Below, in pieces: positions 1 through 11,472 of a stretch of 64,000 nt of DNA. The stretch spans positions 1 through 64,000 of the forward strand of contig NXFV01001366.1 in the NCBI GenBank assembly GCA_002803225.1. The letters run 5' to 3'. The position numbers were made by a program, and so were the translations under genes. The number at the start of each line of letters is the position of its first letter. Position 1 is the stretch's first letter. The notes under the pieces were generated by a model that ran no database searches, was not told where the DNA came from, and saw nothing but the letters and a program-made list of their open reading frames with translations. The DNA is from Gamarada debralockiae. Its lineage: Eukaryota > Ascomycota > Leotiomycetes > Helotiales > Hyphodiscaceae.

Positions 1-211
1 TGTCCATCACGTGACCATATTGCAAGAGAACCACTCATCTGACCGATCTCCAAGTGGATGATGAGGAAAGACGAATTGAAGAGGTTGTGGATTCAACGTT
101 GGGAGGCCTTGGGCGGCCGGTCCGGGGCTCGGACTCTGGATCCCATTCTCAATCTCTTCAGAGGACCTTCATCGCCTGCCGTGGGGTTGGCATCTAGATC
201 TGTCTGTGGTT

Positions 212-682
212 TCACCGACTTCGAACGGGAGCGGATCGCTTCGTTCCTCGATTAGGAGTTGATAGCTTATTAGTTTGTCTTCCCCATGGGCGATTCTCGT
301 CATTGTCGCTCTCAAGTTCCGGGGGATCCCTCGTTGCATTCATGAGGAGGCCGATGTTCGATGAAAGAATTCCTGGTGCCCAGGCGTCCAAGCTAGAGTC
401 GCTGGTGATAGAGCAGAGTTGGACTGAACAGGTCGTGGCGGTGGAGCCTGAGTATCTTCGAACTGTGCTGGTAACTAATCTAGCTTCCAATTCTGCAAGA
501 GATAGTAGCGGTTCTTCCTCTAGTGGAGGTTCGTTAGAATCCTCCGATTCTGACTCGGGTCCTTGCCCTCCCATAAGATTTTGCCACCATGACGTTCTCT
601 GGGCATGAGTCGCACCTGTAATTGCCCCTGGAACTGGTACGCCTGTACCAGATACGCCCGAGTCCTCCGAATCTGATGCCAT
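212..682 (-). CDS. Hypothetical acidic serine-rich protein, 156 aa
   Basis: A single uninterrupted frame starts at an ATG with a good context (ACCAAGATGG) and ends 470 bases later. The product is rich in Ser, Glu and Asp with a basic C-terminus, and a short Ser-Trp-Trp segment lies near residue 30. No signal peptide, membrane segment or known domain is visible. I do not recognise the family. It may be a small lineage-specific gene or a chance frame: the opposite strand also has a 101-aa open frame here, so coding potential is not decisive. It is the leftmost candidate gene, followed by about 680 bases before RidA on the same strand. Confidence 0.35.
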   Translation of the reverse strand: MASDSEDSGVSGTGVPVPGAITGATHAQRTSWWQNLMGGQGPESESEDSNEPPLEEEPLLSLAELEARLVTSTVRRYSGSTATTCSVQLCSITSDSSLDAWAPGILSSNIGLLMNATRDPPELESDNDENRPWGRQTNKLSTPNRGTKRSAPVRSR

Positions 683-1366
683 CTTGGTAGCTATTATTTT
701 GAGTTCTGCTTCTCGCTCTTGCCCTTGGGCTTCTTCTCTGACTCGGGTAGGCTGTGAGGCTGTTCTTCTGGGCTCCCAAGATATCTAACTCGTCCGCTGG
801 AGGGTGGTTTTATAGACAATCATGAAATCCAATTGCGCTATAAGATGTTGACCGGAAACTTTCCACTTGGAGAGTAACATCTAGATACTGTCGCGACCAA
901 AAAAATCTTTCTTGAGGTTGCCAATAAAGGAGGGTAAATGAGCATTCTTCGTTCCCGCAAAGGGATAGAGAATGAAAACAACCAATAATTGAGACACAAC
1001 CAATCATAACAAAAAGCTTAGAGTTCGATGGAAAGCCTATAAGAACTGAAAGGGTTAAAGACCTGGCTGCTTGCATTCATTGAATCCGTTGGCCACTTCC
1101 AACTGCATCTTCATGTCACCCAGAATCATGGATCCAGAAAGAGAAATGGCACAGAAATTTAGAGACTTGTCTTGCCAATTTTTCATTTGAGAAATAATTG
1201 AAAATTTTTTAGCCCTTCCGGCATCCATTTCAACTCATCTTCCAATTCCTCTGTCACAATTTACTCGCAATCCCACCCCTAAAATCCTCGTCAGCAAAGT
1301 ATCTCCAACCAAACATCATATGTCCTGCCAACACCCAAGAAAGAATAGAACTACAACTTACGGAAC
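683..1366. other. Gene-free stretch between hypothetical ORF and RidA gene
   Basis: No frame with family resemblance was found here. It would hold the upstream region of the 156-aa ORF and the 3' flank of the RidA gene. An AT-rich block lies near 1180-1210. Confidence 0.4.
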
Positions 1367-1884
1367 TTACTGATGGGCGGTCAACTCAATCTCAACATCC
1401 GTACCCAGCGGCAACTGATAAACTGCAACACAAGTCCTAACAGGCTTCGGCTCCTTAGAGAACACCTTATCGTAGACAGCGTTCATGGCCGCGAAGTTTT
1501 CCATGTTGGTCAAGAATACATTAACCTTAACAACCTGTTCAATCATTAGCCCTACCCAATTACATTTCCACCTTAAAGCCAAAAGTGTGAAACTTACATT
1601 GTCGATGCTAGATCCCGCAGCTTCGAGAACAGCGCTGAGGTTGGCTAGAGATTGAGCCTCGAATGTGTTAGATTTTCTAGGATGAAGGGATAATGGATGG
1701 GAGATGGAGGATAGAGGAGACGTACAGTACGATCTGCAACATTCCCCTCAACCAATTTCATAGACTTAGGATCCATACCGATAGAACCAGAGCAATAAAC
1801 CATGCCTTGACATTTGATTGCTTGGGAGAAGAATGGCATTGGCGGGGGCGCCTTGTCGGTTGAGACTGCTTCTTTTTGAGGCAT
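1367..1884 (-). CDS. RidA/YjgF/UK114-family protein, 128 aa
   Basis: Three exons join in frame: 1884-1726, 1657-1598 and 1534-1367, with CTAAC and CTAAT branch-like sites before the acceptors. RidA proteins hydrolyse reactive enamine/imine intermediates, such as 2-aminoacrylate released by PLP enzymes. Visible family marks are GSIGMDP near residue 34, AVLEAAGSS in exon 2, and the conserved arginine (R106) in the VRTC segment that binds the substrate carboxylate in the family. There is no obvious N-terminal presequence, and the 128-aa length matches the cytosolic Hmf1-like form better than the mitochondrial Mmf1 form. Its neighbour on the same strand is an enoyl-CoA hydratase-like gene, with no evident functional link. 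Confidence 0.9.
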
Positions 1885-2261
1885 GATTGCGAGTACTTTG
1901 TATTTGGTTGAGGGATTTGAAGTTGAAATTTGTGGTTTTGTATGATTTTGGTGGTTATGGTAGAAGGGTTGTGTTTTGACGTTTTGAACAAGTGGGGTTC
2001 GAAGGTGGGATGTGATGACCGATGAGTGGGATGCAGCTCGCCGCAGCGAAGTTAAAGGTCCACGTACGAATATATTCTCTATCTAGCAAGTCAAGTGCTA
2101 TATTGCTCTGGTTGCTACGTAAAAATTCTCGCTGTTTGCCTATTTGCCTTAATTTGGATCGGGTAAGAGGTTTGTTGAAGTCAGTACATTTTTTCCTAAC
2201 CCCACTTTGAGCTCATCTCTCGACTCCCGATCTATTTCCTTCCTAAACTACAACCCAATCT
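1885..2261. promoter_or_regulatory. RidA upstream region
   Basis: These 377 bases separate the RidA start from the stop of the enoyl-CoA hydratase-like gene on the same strand. It should contain the RidA promoter and the hydratase 3' UTR. I see no specific operator. Confidence 0.35.
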
Positions 2262-3188
2262 TCACAATTTACTCTTCAAGCTCTCCACTCCCTCCGAGAC
2301 CTTAACATCAACCGGTTCCCACCACGGCCAAACAGCCGGGGCATTATCCACCATATTCCCCTTAAAATCCGGGCTTCTCTTCTGCAAAAAACTATCAATA
2401 CCCTCCTGCTTATCCTTCCCATTAAACAGCTCAAGCAAAATCTTAGAATCCAAAAGATGCGTCGCCTCCGCCGTCCCCGGATTCCTCCACATGAGATCCT
2501 TCATCAAATGCGTTGACACCGCACTCGTATTCTGCGCTATGTCCTGCGCAAGCTCTAATGCTCTAGGAAGGACCTTTTCTGGTGGTAAGATTTCGGAGAA
2601 GAGTTCGCCGAAAAGAGGGTCGGTTGCAGGATATACTGAGCCTGTTGTAATAAGATGCATAGCTTTAGAAAGTCCTATGAGTTTGGGGAGGAAGAATGAG
2701 GAGGCGGCTTCCATCACAATCCCCCGCCTAGCAAACACAAAACCAACTTTCGCCCGCTCACTAACAATCCTAATATTCATCGGCAGCGTCATCGTAATGC
2801 CCACTCCAACCGCTGATCCATTAATCGCAGCAATAACAGGTTTCGTGCACTTATGAATCGCCAGTGTAACTCTACCTCCCCCATCGCGATGTGTGCGTGC
2901 AGTATCGCCAGCGTAAGAGAGACTGGACCCGCCTTCGAGGTCTGCGCCTGCGCAAAACATTTTGTCGTGGCCGGTCACGACGATGGCTTTTACGCGGGGG
3001 TCGAGGGAGAGGAGGGAGAAGGCAAGCTCCAGGTCGTGGGTCATGGTGTCTGTAAAAGCATTGTGTTTGCCGGGTCGGTAGAGCGTTATTAGGATTACGG
3101 GAGTTGGGACAGGGGAGGAGACGGGGACGTGCGAGATGCGGATGTGTTGGAAGGGGAGGGTTACGTAGGAAGTGGGTAGGGAAGACAT
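2262..3188 (-). CDS. Enoyl-CoA hydratase/isomerase family protein with PTS1 (SKL), 308 aa
   Basis: One exon begins at the first real ATG (3188); the longer open frame only begins with GTG. The crotonase fold is shown by FCAGADL near residues 78-84, the CoA-binding/oxyanion region INGSAVGVGITM near 122-133, and the following FARRGIVMEAASS segment with a glutamate near residue 160 where hydratases and isomerases place a catalytic acid. The last three residues are Ser-Lys-Leu, a canonical peroxisomal targeting signal type 1, so the enzyme is inferred to act in peroxisomal acyl-CoA metabolism (beta-oxidation or an unsaturated-fatty-acid side step). The exact substrate cannot be told, because isomerases and hydratases share this fold. 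Confidence 0.88.
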   Translation of the reverse strand: MSSLPTSYVTLPFQHIRISHVPVSSPVPTPVILITLYRPGKHNAFTDTMTHDLELAFSLLSLDPRVKAIVVTGHDKMFCAGADLEGGSSLSYAGDTARTHRDGGGRVTLAIHKCTKPVIAAINGSAVGVGITMTLPMNIRIVSERAKVGFVFARRGIVMEAASSFFLPKLIGLSKAMHLITTGSVYPATDPLFGELFSEILPPEKVLPRALELAQDIAQNTSAVSTHLMKDLMWRNPGTAEATHLLDSKILLELFNGKDKQEGIDSFLQKRSPDFKGNMVDNAPAVWPWWEPVDVKVSEGVESLKSKL

Positions 3189-3947
3189 TGTGTTGTTCGA
3201 GCTGCCCGAGCTCTGGTCGAGGTGTTTGGAGAAAGGTGAGGGGTACACAAGCACAACTGACCGAGTGAAGCTCGACTGAGCTAATCTTCGAAGTGCTTGA
3301 AAGATGAGAGATCACAAAAGAAGAATGGAATCATGCAGCAGCTTGAAGCATGTTTTAAAGGTAATGCTACTTACAGAAAGTTCCTATGGAGGAGAGTGGT
3401 AGAAAATCCGGGGTAGGAGCTCGAGCAACCGCCAACCGAGGCTGAGAAGTGTGGGGTTTGGCAGCCACACGTGCATTCCATCAATATCCCTGACACTTTA
3501 GAGCATTGTCGGAGTAGGGGAGGTTTTCAAGGTGGAGGGCTTTGTGCTTGATGGGTGCTAGTTGTGTGGATGAGGAAGGAAGTCATCTAACAAGCCTAAT
3601 CGGGATGTGTTGGTGACCCTATGAACCAGAGGAAAAGGATGGCCGTAGTTTAGTGACATAGTCACACTCACACGACGTGGGATTCTTTGGCTTGAAAATT
3701 GTTCAATTCAGGAACATCTGAGGCCCACTATTCGGGCAAAAAGAAATCAACCTCAACTCCATCCAACAATCTCGAAAACGCCTTCCGGGTATGAGTAGCC
3801 TTGATGTGCCACGCTGGCCAAGGCAGATGATCTGCGATCAGAGAACCAAAGAAAAAGTCGTAGTCGTTTCAGTACACAGTGACATGCATTCTTACAGCTT
3901 GTCCATTTTCCCATATGCTTCCATATCCCCCCCATTATTCACAAAGC
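3189..3947. other. Intergenic region
   Basis: No supported gene. This holds the upstream region of the hydratase-like gene and the 3' flank of the UPF0658-like gene. The antisense and sense frames here show no family features. Confidence 0.4.
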
Positions 3948-5204
3948 TCAGTCGATCGTCATCCGGCTCGATACTGGTCCATGCTTGAGATCTGGCAGCT
4001 CAGTCATGTTCTCGGCTTTCTCCTCCTCCGAGCCAATCTTGCGCTTCAGAACATGTTGCTTCAGCCCCTTGTTGAAGTTGGCCATGCAGACTGATGCATT
4101 GATGATTGTAAGAACAATCAGAATGATGGTCAGCACTGCGAAACTGGTAAGACTCTTGCGGACGGGCAAATAGGCCTGTTCGTGGCTCGGTTGGTACATC
4201 CGGGCGAGCTTGAAAATGAAGTATGCCAGTCCACCGAAAAACATAACAATGCTGAAGAGCATTCCGAACTTGTTTTCTCGTCGAGTCCAGAAGGCTGCCA
4301 TGACGAGGATGATGATGGTAACAGGGATAGCGGCGACCGTAATCCATTTCTCAGCGTCTGCGATGTTGTTGACTATGACGAGGAATTGTACGGTAAAGCC
4401 CAGGAAGAAGAAGAAATCGAATTTCAGCAGAGCAATGTAAATCTACATAACGTTAGCATCTGTACTCTCACGGAACAATTGCGTGGATTGAAGCCTTACC
4501 TGGAATGTCAAGAAACGACGCTTCATTCTGAGGTCTGCGCTGATATGCTTGTAAATTGTCCAAGCAAACTCATCGTACAACTTCCAGGCCTCAAAAGACA
4601 TCACAACACTGAAGAATGCGATAACGCATGGAACAGCAAGTAGGTATGGCCTAATCAAATCCCAGATCTGGTTGCTGGGGTTGATATATTCCGGAACCAA
4701 ACCGTCGATGGCTTTTTCGATCTGGTCATACTGAATGGATGCATAAATGAGCATGCCACCATTGTAGATGCATAGCCCGATGACTTGAATGGTGTTTTTG
4801 AGCCGCAGAGAATCGTAAACCAGAACCAGTTGGTAAAGGAAACCGAAAATGAAGAGGGTGAGGTATGTCGGGATGGTTTTGGTGTTTTGTGTGCTCGGCT
4901 TGCCTTTTATCAAACTCAGTTGGAATTCCGCGAATATGTATCTGAGAAGTATGGTTAGCATCAGTATGTCTTGAATGATTTATCGCGAATTGACGTACGC
5001 TTCAAGTGCCAACACGATCATAGCTTGTATAGTGGCCGTGAGCATGAATGCCCACGTCCATAATGTATTTGGTCGATACATCCTATTTCGTCGAGGTCCA
5101 GCGCCTGCGATCGGTGGCGTGAGGCCCTCACGATGATGATACCCTCCTAGATACGCTGGATCCGAATCCAGAAGGGATTTTCGAGATTCGTGTCTGTAGG
5201 CCAC
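3948..5204 (-). CDS. UPF0658-like Golgi membrane protein, 5' end unresolved
   Basis: Three coding segments join well: (5204 or 5081)-4999, 4941-4500 and 4442-3948, with TGCTAAC branch sites. The protein is polytopic, with about eight hydrophobic segments beginning at LWTWAFMLTATIQ. The block EFQLSLIKGKPST and the following TYLTLFIFGFLYQ segment look like the fungal UPF0658 Golgi membrane family, whose function is not established. The first in-frame ATG is at 5081 (339 aa). A convincing coding stretch continues upstream to a GTG at 5204 in a strong context (AACGTGG; 380 aa) and further to a possible acceptor near 5250. No ATG exists on this strand between 5084 and 5708. The true start is therefore either 5081, a near-cognate GTG, or a distant upstream exon. 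Confidence 0.75.
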
Positions 5205-7366
5205 GTTGGCGGTGTTCTTTGCTCCCGAAGAGGAGCTACGGTCGAGGGCTGATTGAAAAGGGAGAAAAGGATTAAGTCAATACAATAGTGTGGGTGAAGT
5301 CAATTTGATTTCGCGGCTGGGAAGAGTGGTCGGCTCGTGGGAGAAGGGACCCTCAGTTGTAAGGAATCGATTGTTGGTAAATGCAACGAGCGTTGGGGGT
5401 GAAACACCTCGTGTGGCGGAGGGAGTCTTGGGTTCTCAGCCGTGCCGGAAAAGGCAACTCGACTCGTAGATTCGTAGTTACGATAAAGGAAACGCACTCG
5501 AAAGGGAGTTATCGTGGTAGGTTATTAGGAGAAGGGGATGAACAAGGTCGAAAGAATGGATGTTCGAGGAAATATCGAGAGATCGGTCGGGTTGTTGATT
5601 GATTTGGAAGGGCTGGCACTTTCTTCGCTTGGTCGCTAAATTTAGGAACTTTTTGCCTATGGGAGGCACTGTCACAGGACTGCAGGACTTTCACCACCAA
5701 ATTTCTCACATTTAATTGGTGAAAGAAAAACAGTGAAATGTGATGCGCTATTGTTTGTCAGTGATACATGCGCAGTTGTACCAAGCCTTTGGTTTTGCTA
5801 AGCAAAAAGTAAGATGTCCTATCACGGTGAAGGTATCGGGGGGCGAAGGCAGATCAAAATGGTTAGCGAACAAGGCTGAGCACGCGTGTCAAATGTCGCC
5901 AGTCAAACTGATACCGGACGATCCGGGCTCACAGGGCATAAAGAGCCATATTCCTTCTGATATTGAGATGCGTTTCAAAGAATGAGGCTGATGATGTTTC
6001 TATCGATTTATCTGATCTTTTTGAAGTGCCGATGAAGATTTTGGTACTTCGGTATGGCTCACACTCTAGGTCAGCTTTCTCGTAAAACTCGTCGATCATC
6101 TACTCATCCGGCGAGCAGGGCACAGTAAGAAATTGTCAGAGAGATAGATACATGAACGAGCCAGTAATAATGATATGTCTGTCGTCTGTCGTCTGTCGTA
6201 ACCGACGATTGTTGAAAAATTAAAATAATGAGAGCGATCATACTATTGGGACTTGGATAATTTTCTGGATAGGGTCACACAAGGAGGCTCTCTAATTTCC
6301 TCAGCCTGCTCACCATTGGCTCTCAACCTGACACCCAAATCTCTTTCTCCGAAAGTCCAACTGGCAAAATCTTAACCTCATCTCTTGGCAGTCATCGATT
6401 TCCCTTCTTGGTGAATCAGAAACATTGCCAAGGACTCACGCGGCAGTGTACGAATGAATGCATCAAAGATGACAGCCGCCAAGAGACAAATTTTCTATGT
6501 GCTTGAGGCCAGCAGCTTTTAGAGCTTCAAAAAGGTGAAGTTATTGCTCCGCGGCTTGCTCTTGAGGCGCTGTACAGGGCTCCAAGTCGGGAGTCCTTCA
6601 TGCACACGACCGTCGCCAGGAGAGAGATCACAAAAGATTCAAGAACACTAAAGGCAGTACCTATTGGTCAGACGGCGGGTTTTGGAATGGTTGTGTAGAT
6701 CGCCGTAGTGGCAAGGTAACAAGCAGCAGTTAAAATGTGAGAGCCTAAGCGTTCGTTGCATTGGCGCTTGTAAAAAGCTTCAAATCTCTCTTCTTCAAGG
6801 CCCAGCTCGAAGCTGAACATCAATGAAAAGTGTTCCCAGAGGGAGTGCAATCAAAAATAACGCCGATGGCGTCCCCGAAGGAAAGCCAACGATTCTCGCC
6901 GCCTCGATGTGCAATGAAGGGCTCGTATCGCAATGGAACCAATTCTTGAGCTGGCCCATTTCAACAAGGTAAGTATGAAGAAGAAAAAAAGAAGAGCTGG
7001 AAGTTGGGGGGGAAGGCGGACATTTATAGATTTCTGAAGACGCTCGGGCCACACCGTTTCCGTGCGGTGACTGTGCAAAGACTCGGTTTGCTAAATAGAC
7101 AAACATAGACATGATCACGTGTCGTTGTTGACGGCCACCGGGCTTTGAAGATCTTGAGAATTGTGAGATGAAATGAAGATATACCCCTATATCGGTTAAT
7201 TTTTATTAGAGCTCCTTTCGATCTTTTTCCCATTTCAGTGATGTGATCGAAACCGCATGTGGCCTTGAACATTCCAAATCTAGACCCGAGGCTGCAATCG
7301 CGTCAAAGCTTCCTTCGACAAACGCGACCTCAACCAAAAACTTCAATCTTGTCGCAACCACCAACA
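5205..7366. other. 2.2-kb divergent intergenic region
   Basis: This lies between the UPF0658-like gene (minus) and the PP4 regulatory subunit (plus). No open frame shows domain or splice support. It holds a short 7-bp tandem repeat at 6177-6199. The last 200 bases upstream of 7367 are C/A-rich as in fungal 5' UTRs. An upstream exon of the UPF0658-like gene could also lie here. Confidence 0.4.
6177..6199. repeat. Short tandem repeat, (GTCTGTC)3
   Basis: Three head-to-tail copies of the 7-mer GTCTGTC plus a partial copy. It is intergenic and no role is inferred. Confidence 0.8.
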
Positions 7367-8833
7367 ATGGATCTCGATACTGATGATGAGGTTTTGCGGA
7401 GACTGGCAGAGGGTCAGTCAATGGATTAGTGAGTTCTCAAACCTCCAGCGACTGTGTGGCGACGACTGACCTCTTCCCAGCGAGCAATGGCCAGGCTTAC
7501 TATCACGAATGATTCCCCGCCTTGAAAATGTATGCTTCCCCAAACACTCATTACTCCCCAATCTAACATGTCTTAGATTGTACACAATGGCTTCCCAATC
7601 CCCACCATCCCACAACCCCTCCCATCCTCCCAAACCGTCCCATCATTCACATCGCAAACCACCGCCGGCGAAACCTCCTCCCAAACCAGCACAACCTCAA
7701 ACCAATCCACCAACAAAGAGAACGACCCACCGCCTCCCACCTCTATACCACCCGGCACCCTTCCCGCACAAATACAAATCCTCCTAACGTCCATAACGAC
7801 TACCCTCACGACTCTATTTCAAACCCACCCACCACACACAATCCAACGTCTTGCCGAACTCATCCTAAACCCCAAACAACATTACCGAACCCTACCATCC
7901 TATCTCCACGCCGTAGATAGAGTAGTACACGTCACATCCGGCGCGCACATATTCCCCTTGCCACCTGCAATCCCCGATCCCTCATCCGCAGCCGTGCTCT
8001 CAAACGGCACAAGCACACCAGGCGTCGATCCTCTCCCTGCATCATGGGGCAATCCCGCCACTGCGCCTGCAGCAATAGGTCTAGGAAGCGACGAAAGTCT
8101 AGGCGGTGCCTTACTTACACCGATTACGTGGGTCAGTATCAAGAATGGAAATGGGCATGGCACGCATTCACCGCTTGAAGGAGAGGTTAAGACTGAAAGT
8201 ACGGAGATGATTGATGGGCCGAATGGACTTGGTGGCGTGGAGACTGTTACTGTTTCTGTAAACGGCATCTCATCTGCACGTGGCGAATCAAGTTCATCAA
8301 TATCTCCATCACCGGAAAGTATTGCTGCAGCAAGCTTACGAGCCGAAGGGGCCGTCACGCAGGGAGAATTACTGAGGCAAGAACAGCGCGCAGGTGTTGT
8401 CCCGGCCGCTCAACTGGCAAGCCATAGAGGTGATACAGACGGCATGGGAGAAGAAGACGAGTTACCGCATGCACGGGGACCAGAGGAGATAGGAATGGAG
8501 GATATGGGGCCGCAAGCAGCAAGCAGCTCAAGTGAGAGGACTGGGCCGGGGATGGCAATGCAGGGGATTGATGTTGAAGCCGCGGTGGGAAGGAAGATTA
8601 GTGGTATGGACGCCGCAGACGACGAAAAGCCTGAGCCAGAAGAGACTGCGAGAACGGCTATGCCGAAGAGGGGAGCGGAGGAGGAGATTGGTGGCGAGGA
8701 GAAGAGAGTTAAAGAGGATGTGAAGGATGAAGATATGGAGTTGGTGGACGCTGATGGGAAGGCGGAGGATAAGAAAGTTGGTGAGGAGGGAGAGAATAGG
8801 AGTGCTGATACTGTCGACATTAGTACCGTCTAA
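7367..8833 (+). CDS. PSY4: Protein phosphatase 4 regulatory subunit R2 (PSY4-like), 455 aa
   Basis: Exons 7367-7428, 7481-7529 and 7577-8833 join in frame; the first intron begins inside what would otherwise be a stop (TA|GTGAGT). The spliced N-terminus has the PPP4R2 pattern: an acidic start, then a Tyr-Glu-Gln-Trp-Pro segment, then PRLENIVHN. The C-terminal half of the structured domain shows the family's HYRTLPSYLHAVDRVV segment followed by a proline stretch. The remaining ~300 residues are low-complexity, acidic at the end, as usual for this subunit. PSY4 binds the PP4 catalytic subunit and helps direct it to DNA-damage substrates such as phosphorylated H2A and checkpoint proteins. It is convergent with RMD5. 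Confidence 0.85.
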
Positions 8834-9447
8834 CTCTCCCTCCTCCCTCTATCAAATATTTGGCGTTCTAGGTTTGGCTATGATGTTGCTCTAGGTGTAT
8901 GGCAATTGGGGCTTGAGAACGGCGTACATATAGAGAGATATCAAATTCAGCACGTGATATGTTCGATGTTTGAGAGAAATGGGGTGCCAAGGCTGCCAAG
9001 AGCGCCAAGGCCAAATATTGCGAATTGCAACAAAAGTTTCGAGCGAGTTCGGCTCCGCTATTAAAGCTTCATGTACGTAGTGGCAGCACCTGATTATAGC
9101 TGCGTAGAGAGGCGCCATGTGGGCTCGAAGATGGGACGGGTTATATCCACGAGTCATGTTATGTGACAGTGCGAAGTACCATGGGCAAGACTTTGAAGGG
9201 TTTGTGTTTGAAGATATAGTTGGTGAGAGAGGACAGTCTATTCCCCCTATTCGCCGTATGCGATGCTCCAACCAGCCAAATGAAGTCCATGCTTGTACCA
9301 ATCCCTATCCCAATCCCATCCAACCTATGTAAAAACCACGCCAAACTCCCCAAAACCATGCAGCCTGAAACCCATCCATACCATTCGTACCCATTCATCA
9401 CAACAGCCCTCAAACTCATCGCCAAAACAATCCCAATCTATACAGAA
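8834..9447. other. Convergent intergenic region
   Basis: These 614 bases hold the 3' flanks of the PSY4-like and RMD5 genes. No gene or repeat is supported. The 136-aa and 141-aa frames crossing it lack family features and overlap the RMD5 3' end. Confidence 0.4.
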
Positions 9448-10842
9448 TTACAAAATAATCTGCCTCGCATCCTTCGGCTGACTCTCATTCGGACAATAAG
9501 GACACTTGAACCTGCCCCCTTTACTCAATCTCTGCAGACTCTCTTTCGCAATAACATGTCCGCACGGCATCATCATGGGCGGATTACTATCTGTCGTCTG
9601 CTCCTTGCTTACTGGACACACGAAAATCGCGTGGAAGATCATTGATCTCGGTAAGGCGATCTCGACGGGGAGTTCGTTTTGCGTCGTCCATTCTGTCCTT
9701 TTTTCTTTGACGATCGAAGCGAGTTTCAGGAGAGTGGGTAAAGCGATGGCGCCTGCAGTAGCGGCTATGTAGAGGGGTGATTCGGCAGATAGGCCGAGTA
9801 GGGAACAGAATTCCCGCGTGAAGGAGGAGGAGACGTCGTCCCAGGCTGTTTGGGTGTCGAAGGTGCGGTAGTAGGGGGAGGAGCTAAGGTTGGATCTGTA
9901 GACCATGGCTGTGGCTAGTTGTTGGATGTCCCGTAGGAATCGGCCTTGGAATCGACCGAAATGCTGGCGTGCATATTGTAGCGCTCCTTCTAAACCATTG
10001 TTTGAATCGTCGGGTAAGCCGTTGATATCAGGTCCTTGGAATAGCCATACGTATTGCAGCTTGCTGAGCTCGAATTCTAAGTTGCTTCCACGCTTTTCTA
10101 GCTCGATGGAATTGGCGCGTGCCCATGAGATGGCTGGGTGGAGATTGTGTGCCTTGAGTTCGTGGAGGATTTGGTACATGGTTGTGAATTTCGTCTGTAG
10201 CTCTTGGGACTTGAGGGAAGTGAGATCCCCGGAGTCGGAATCGGCGGGTTTGGGTGTGCCGGGTGTGGGAGAGGGGTGTGGTGGGTTGTCTTGGGCTTCG
10301 TCGAGGAAGGTCGATGCTACGGAGAATTGCCCTTCGCGGAGGAGGTGCATGGCGATGGCGCGATTTATGAGGGAAGGATGCGAGGCTAGTGCATCGTATT
10401 CGGTGGGGAGAGCTTTGACTGGGAAATTCTACAAGGCTTCAGTATGATACTATAGAAGGGCAGGAAGAAGTCCGGACCTTATCCAGTGCTTTGCCATAAC
10501 TGCTTTGGCCTTTATGTACTTTCTTGAGATCATCGTTGACTTTATCGAAGCCGCTTTTTAGGGGGTTTTGGATCTTTGCAAGAGTGAACGATGCCGAGCT
10601 TGGATCTGTGAAACGGGGTCAGCGATTGTCATGAAAGATCGAACGAACTCCAGCAAATGCTCTTCCTCTAGCAGCAGGTGTCCACCAATCTTCCGGATTT
10701 GAGTTAAAGATCCCTTCCTACCTGCCACTATTGACTCTCTTGCTCTCTCAAGCTGTTCGATAATCTTGTCCACATCCTGAATACTCTGCGTAAGGTTGGC
10801 ATCCCTATGTAGCTTTGCCAGCTCATCTTGGAGGATATCCAT
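9448..10842 (-). CDS. RMD5: GID/CTLH complex E3 ubiquitin ligase subunit RMD5 (Gid2), 409 aa
   Basis: Exons 10842-10722, 10605-10478 and 10428-9448 join in frame (introns GTAGGA...CAG and GTCCGG...TAG). The N-terminus has the family's coiled segment (LTQSIQDVDKIIEQL). A LisH/CTLH-type helical region follows around INRAIAMHLLREGQFSVA. The C-terminus is a degenerate RING: CPVSKEQ, then MPCGHVIAKESL, then FKCPYCP. In yeast, Rmd5 with Fyv10 forms the catalytic core that ubiquitinates gluconeogenic enzymes when glucose returns. The length matches the family (~400-420 aa). It is divergent from the STB6-like gene, with 630 bases between starts. Confidence 0.92.
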
Positions 10843-11472
10843 GACTTCAATCGCCCGCGAGGATTTATTGTTCGCTCAATCGGTACGGGTTATTCCTTTC
10901 TGGCTATCTCATCTGCCAGAATATGAGTTGTAAATCATCCGTACCTAGGGCAGTTGAGGAGCTTCTCGTCATGTGAATATTTCAGACTTTGTCAGTCATT
11001 CGGACATGTAAGAGGTTTGCTGTCGATGATGGCGAAATCAACGAAGGTCGTGTGAACGGGCCCGAGTCTCGACCAGCAAGCACCCAAGCACCCCGGACGG
11101 CGCCTCTCCTTAGTCAAGTACAATGCCCAATCAAGTGCTGCAACATCCTTGAGCCTATGAAATGGCCCGCTGTACCTTAAATCACATGCACCCACTTGCC
11201 CCATATCAAATCGTTTGCATCAGACACAGCCTGATTTGTTTCCAGATATGTAGCCAAGTTCTTGCAACTATACTTTTTCATAAGCAGGCTCTTCCTTGGC
11301 TCTCTCCCCCATTCCTGTATGGTTCCTCCTTTGGTTTCAGGTACCCTTCGCGGACAATCATGCTTCGAGAGCATATTTACAGTGTATTAGCTACGCCGAC
11401 GTCACAGCAAGAACACCCCGGCAGTTTCGAACCCACTACCAGCATAAGGTTTCCGCAGAGATAGTCGAAACC
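10843..11472. promoter_or_regulatory. Shared divergent upstream region, RMD5 / STB6-like
   Basis: These 630 bases separate two divergent start codons and must hold both promoters and 5' UTRs. No particular factor site is claimed. Confidence 0.45.

Noticed and set aside
303..608. 101-aa plus-strand frame opposite the 156-aa ORF
   Set aside because: Antisense shadow without domain features; starts inside the better minus-strand frame.
8410..8820. 136-aa minus frame over the PSY4-like gene
   Set aside because: Antisense of the acidic C-terminus, no features.
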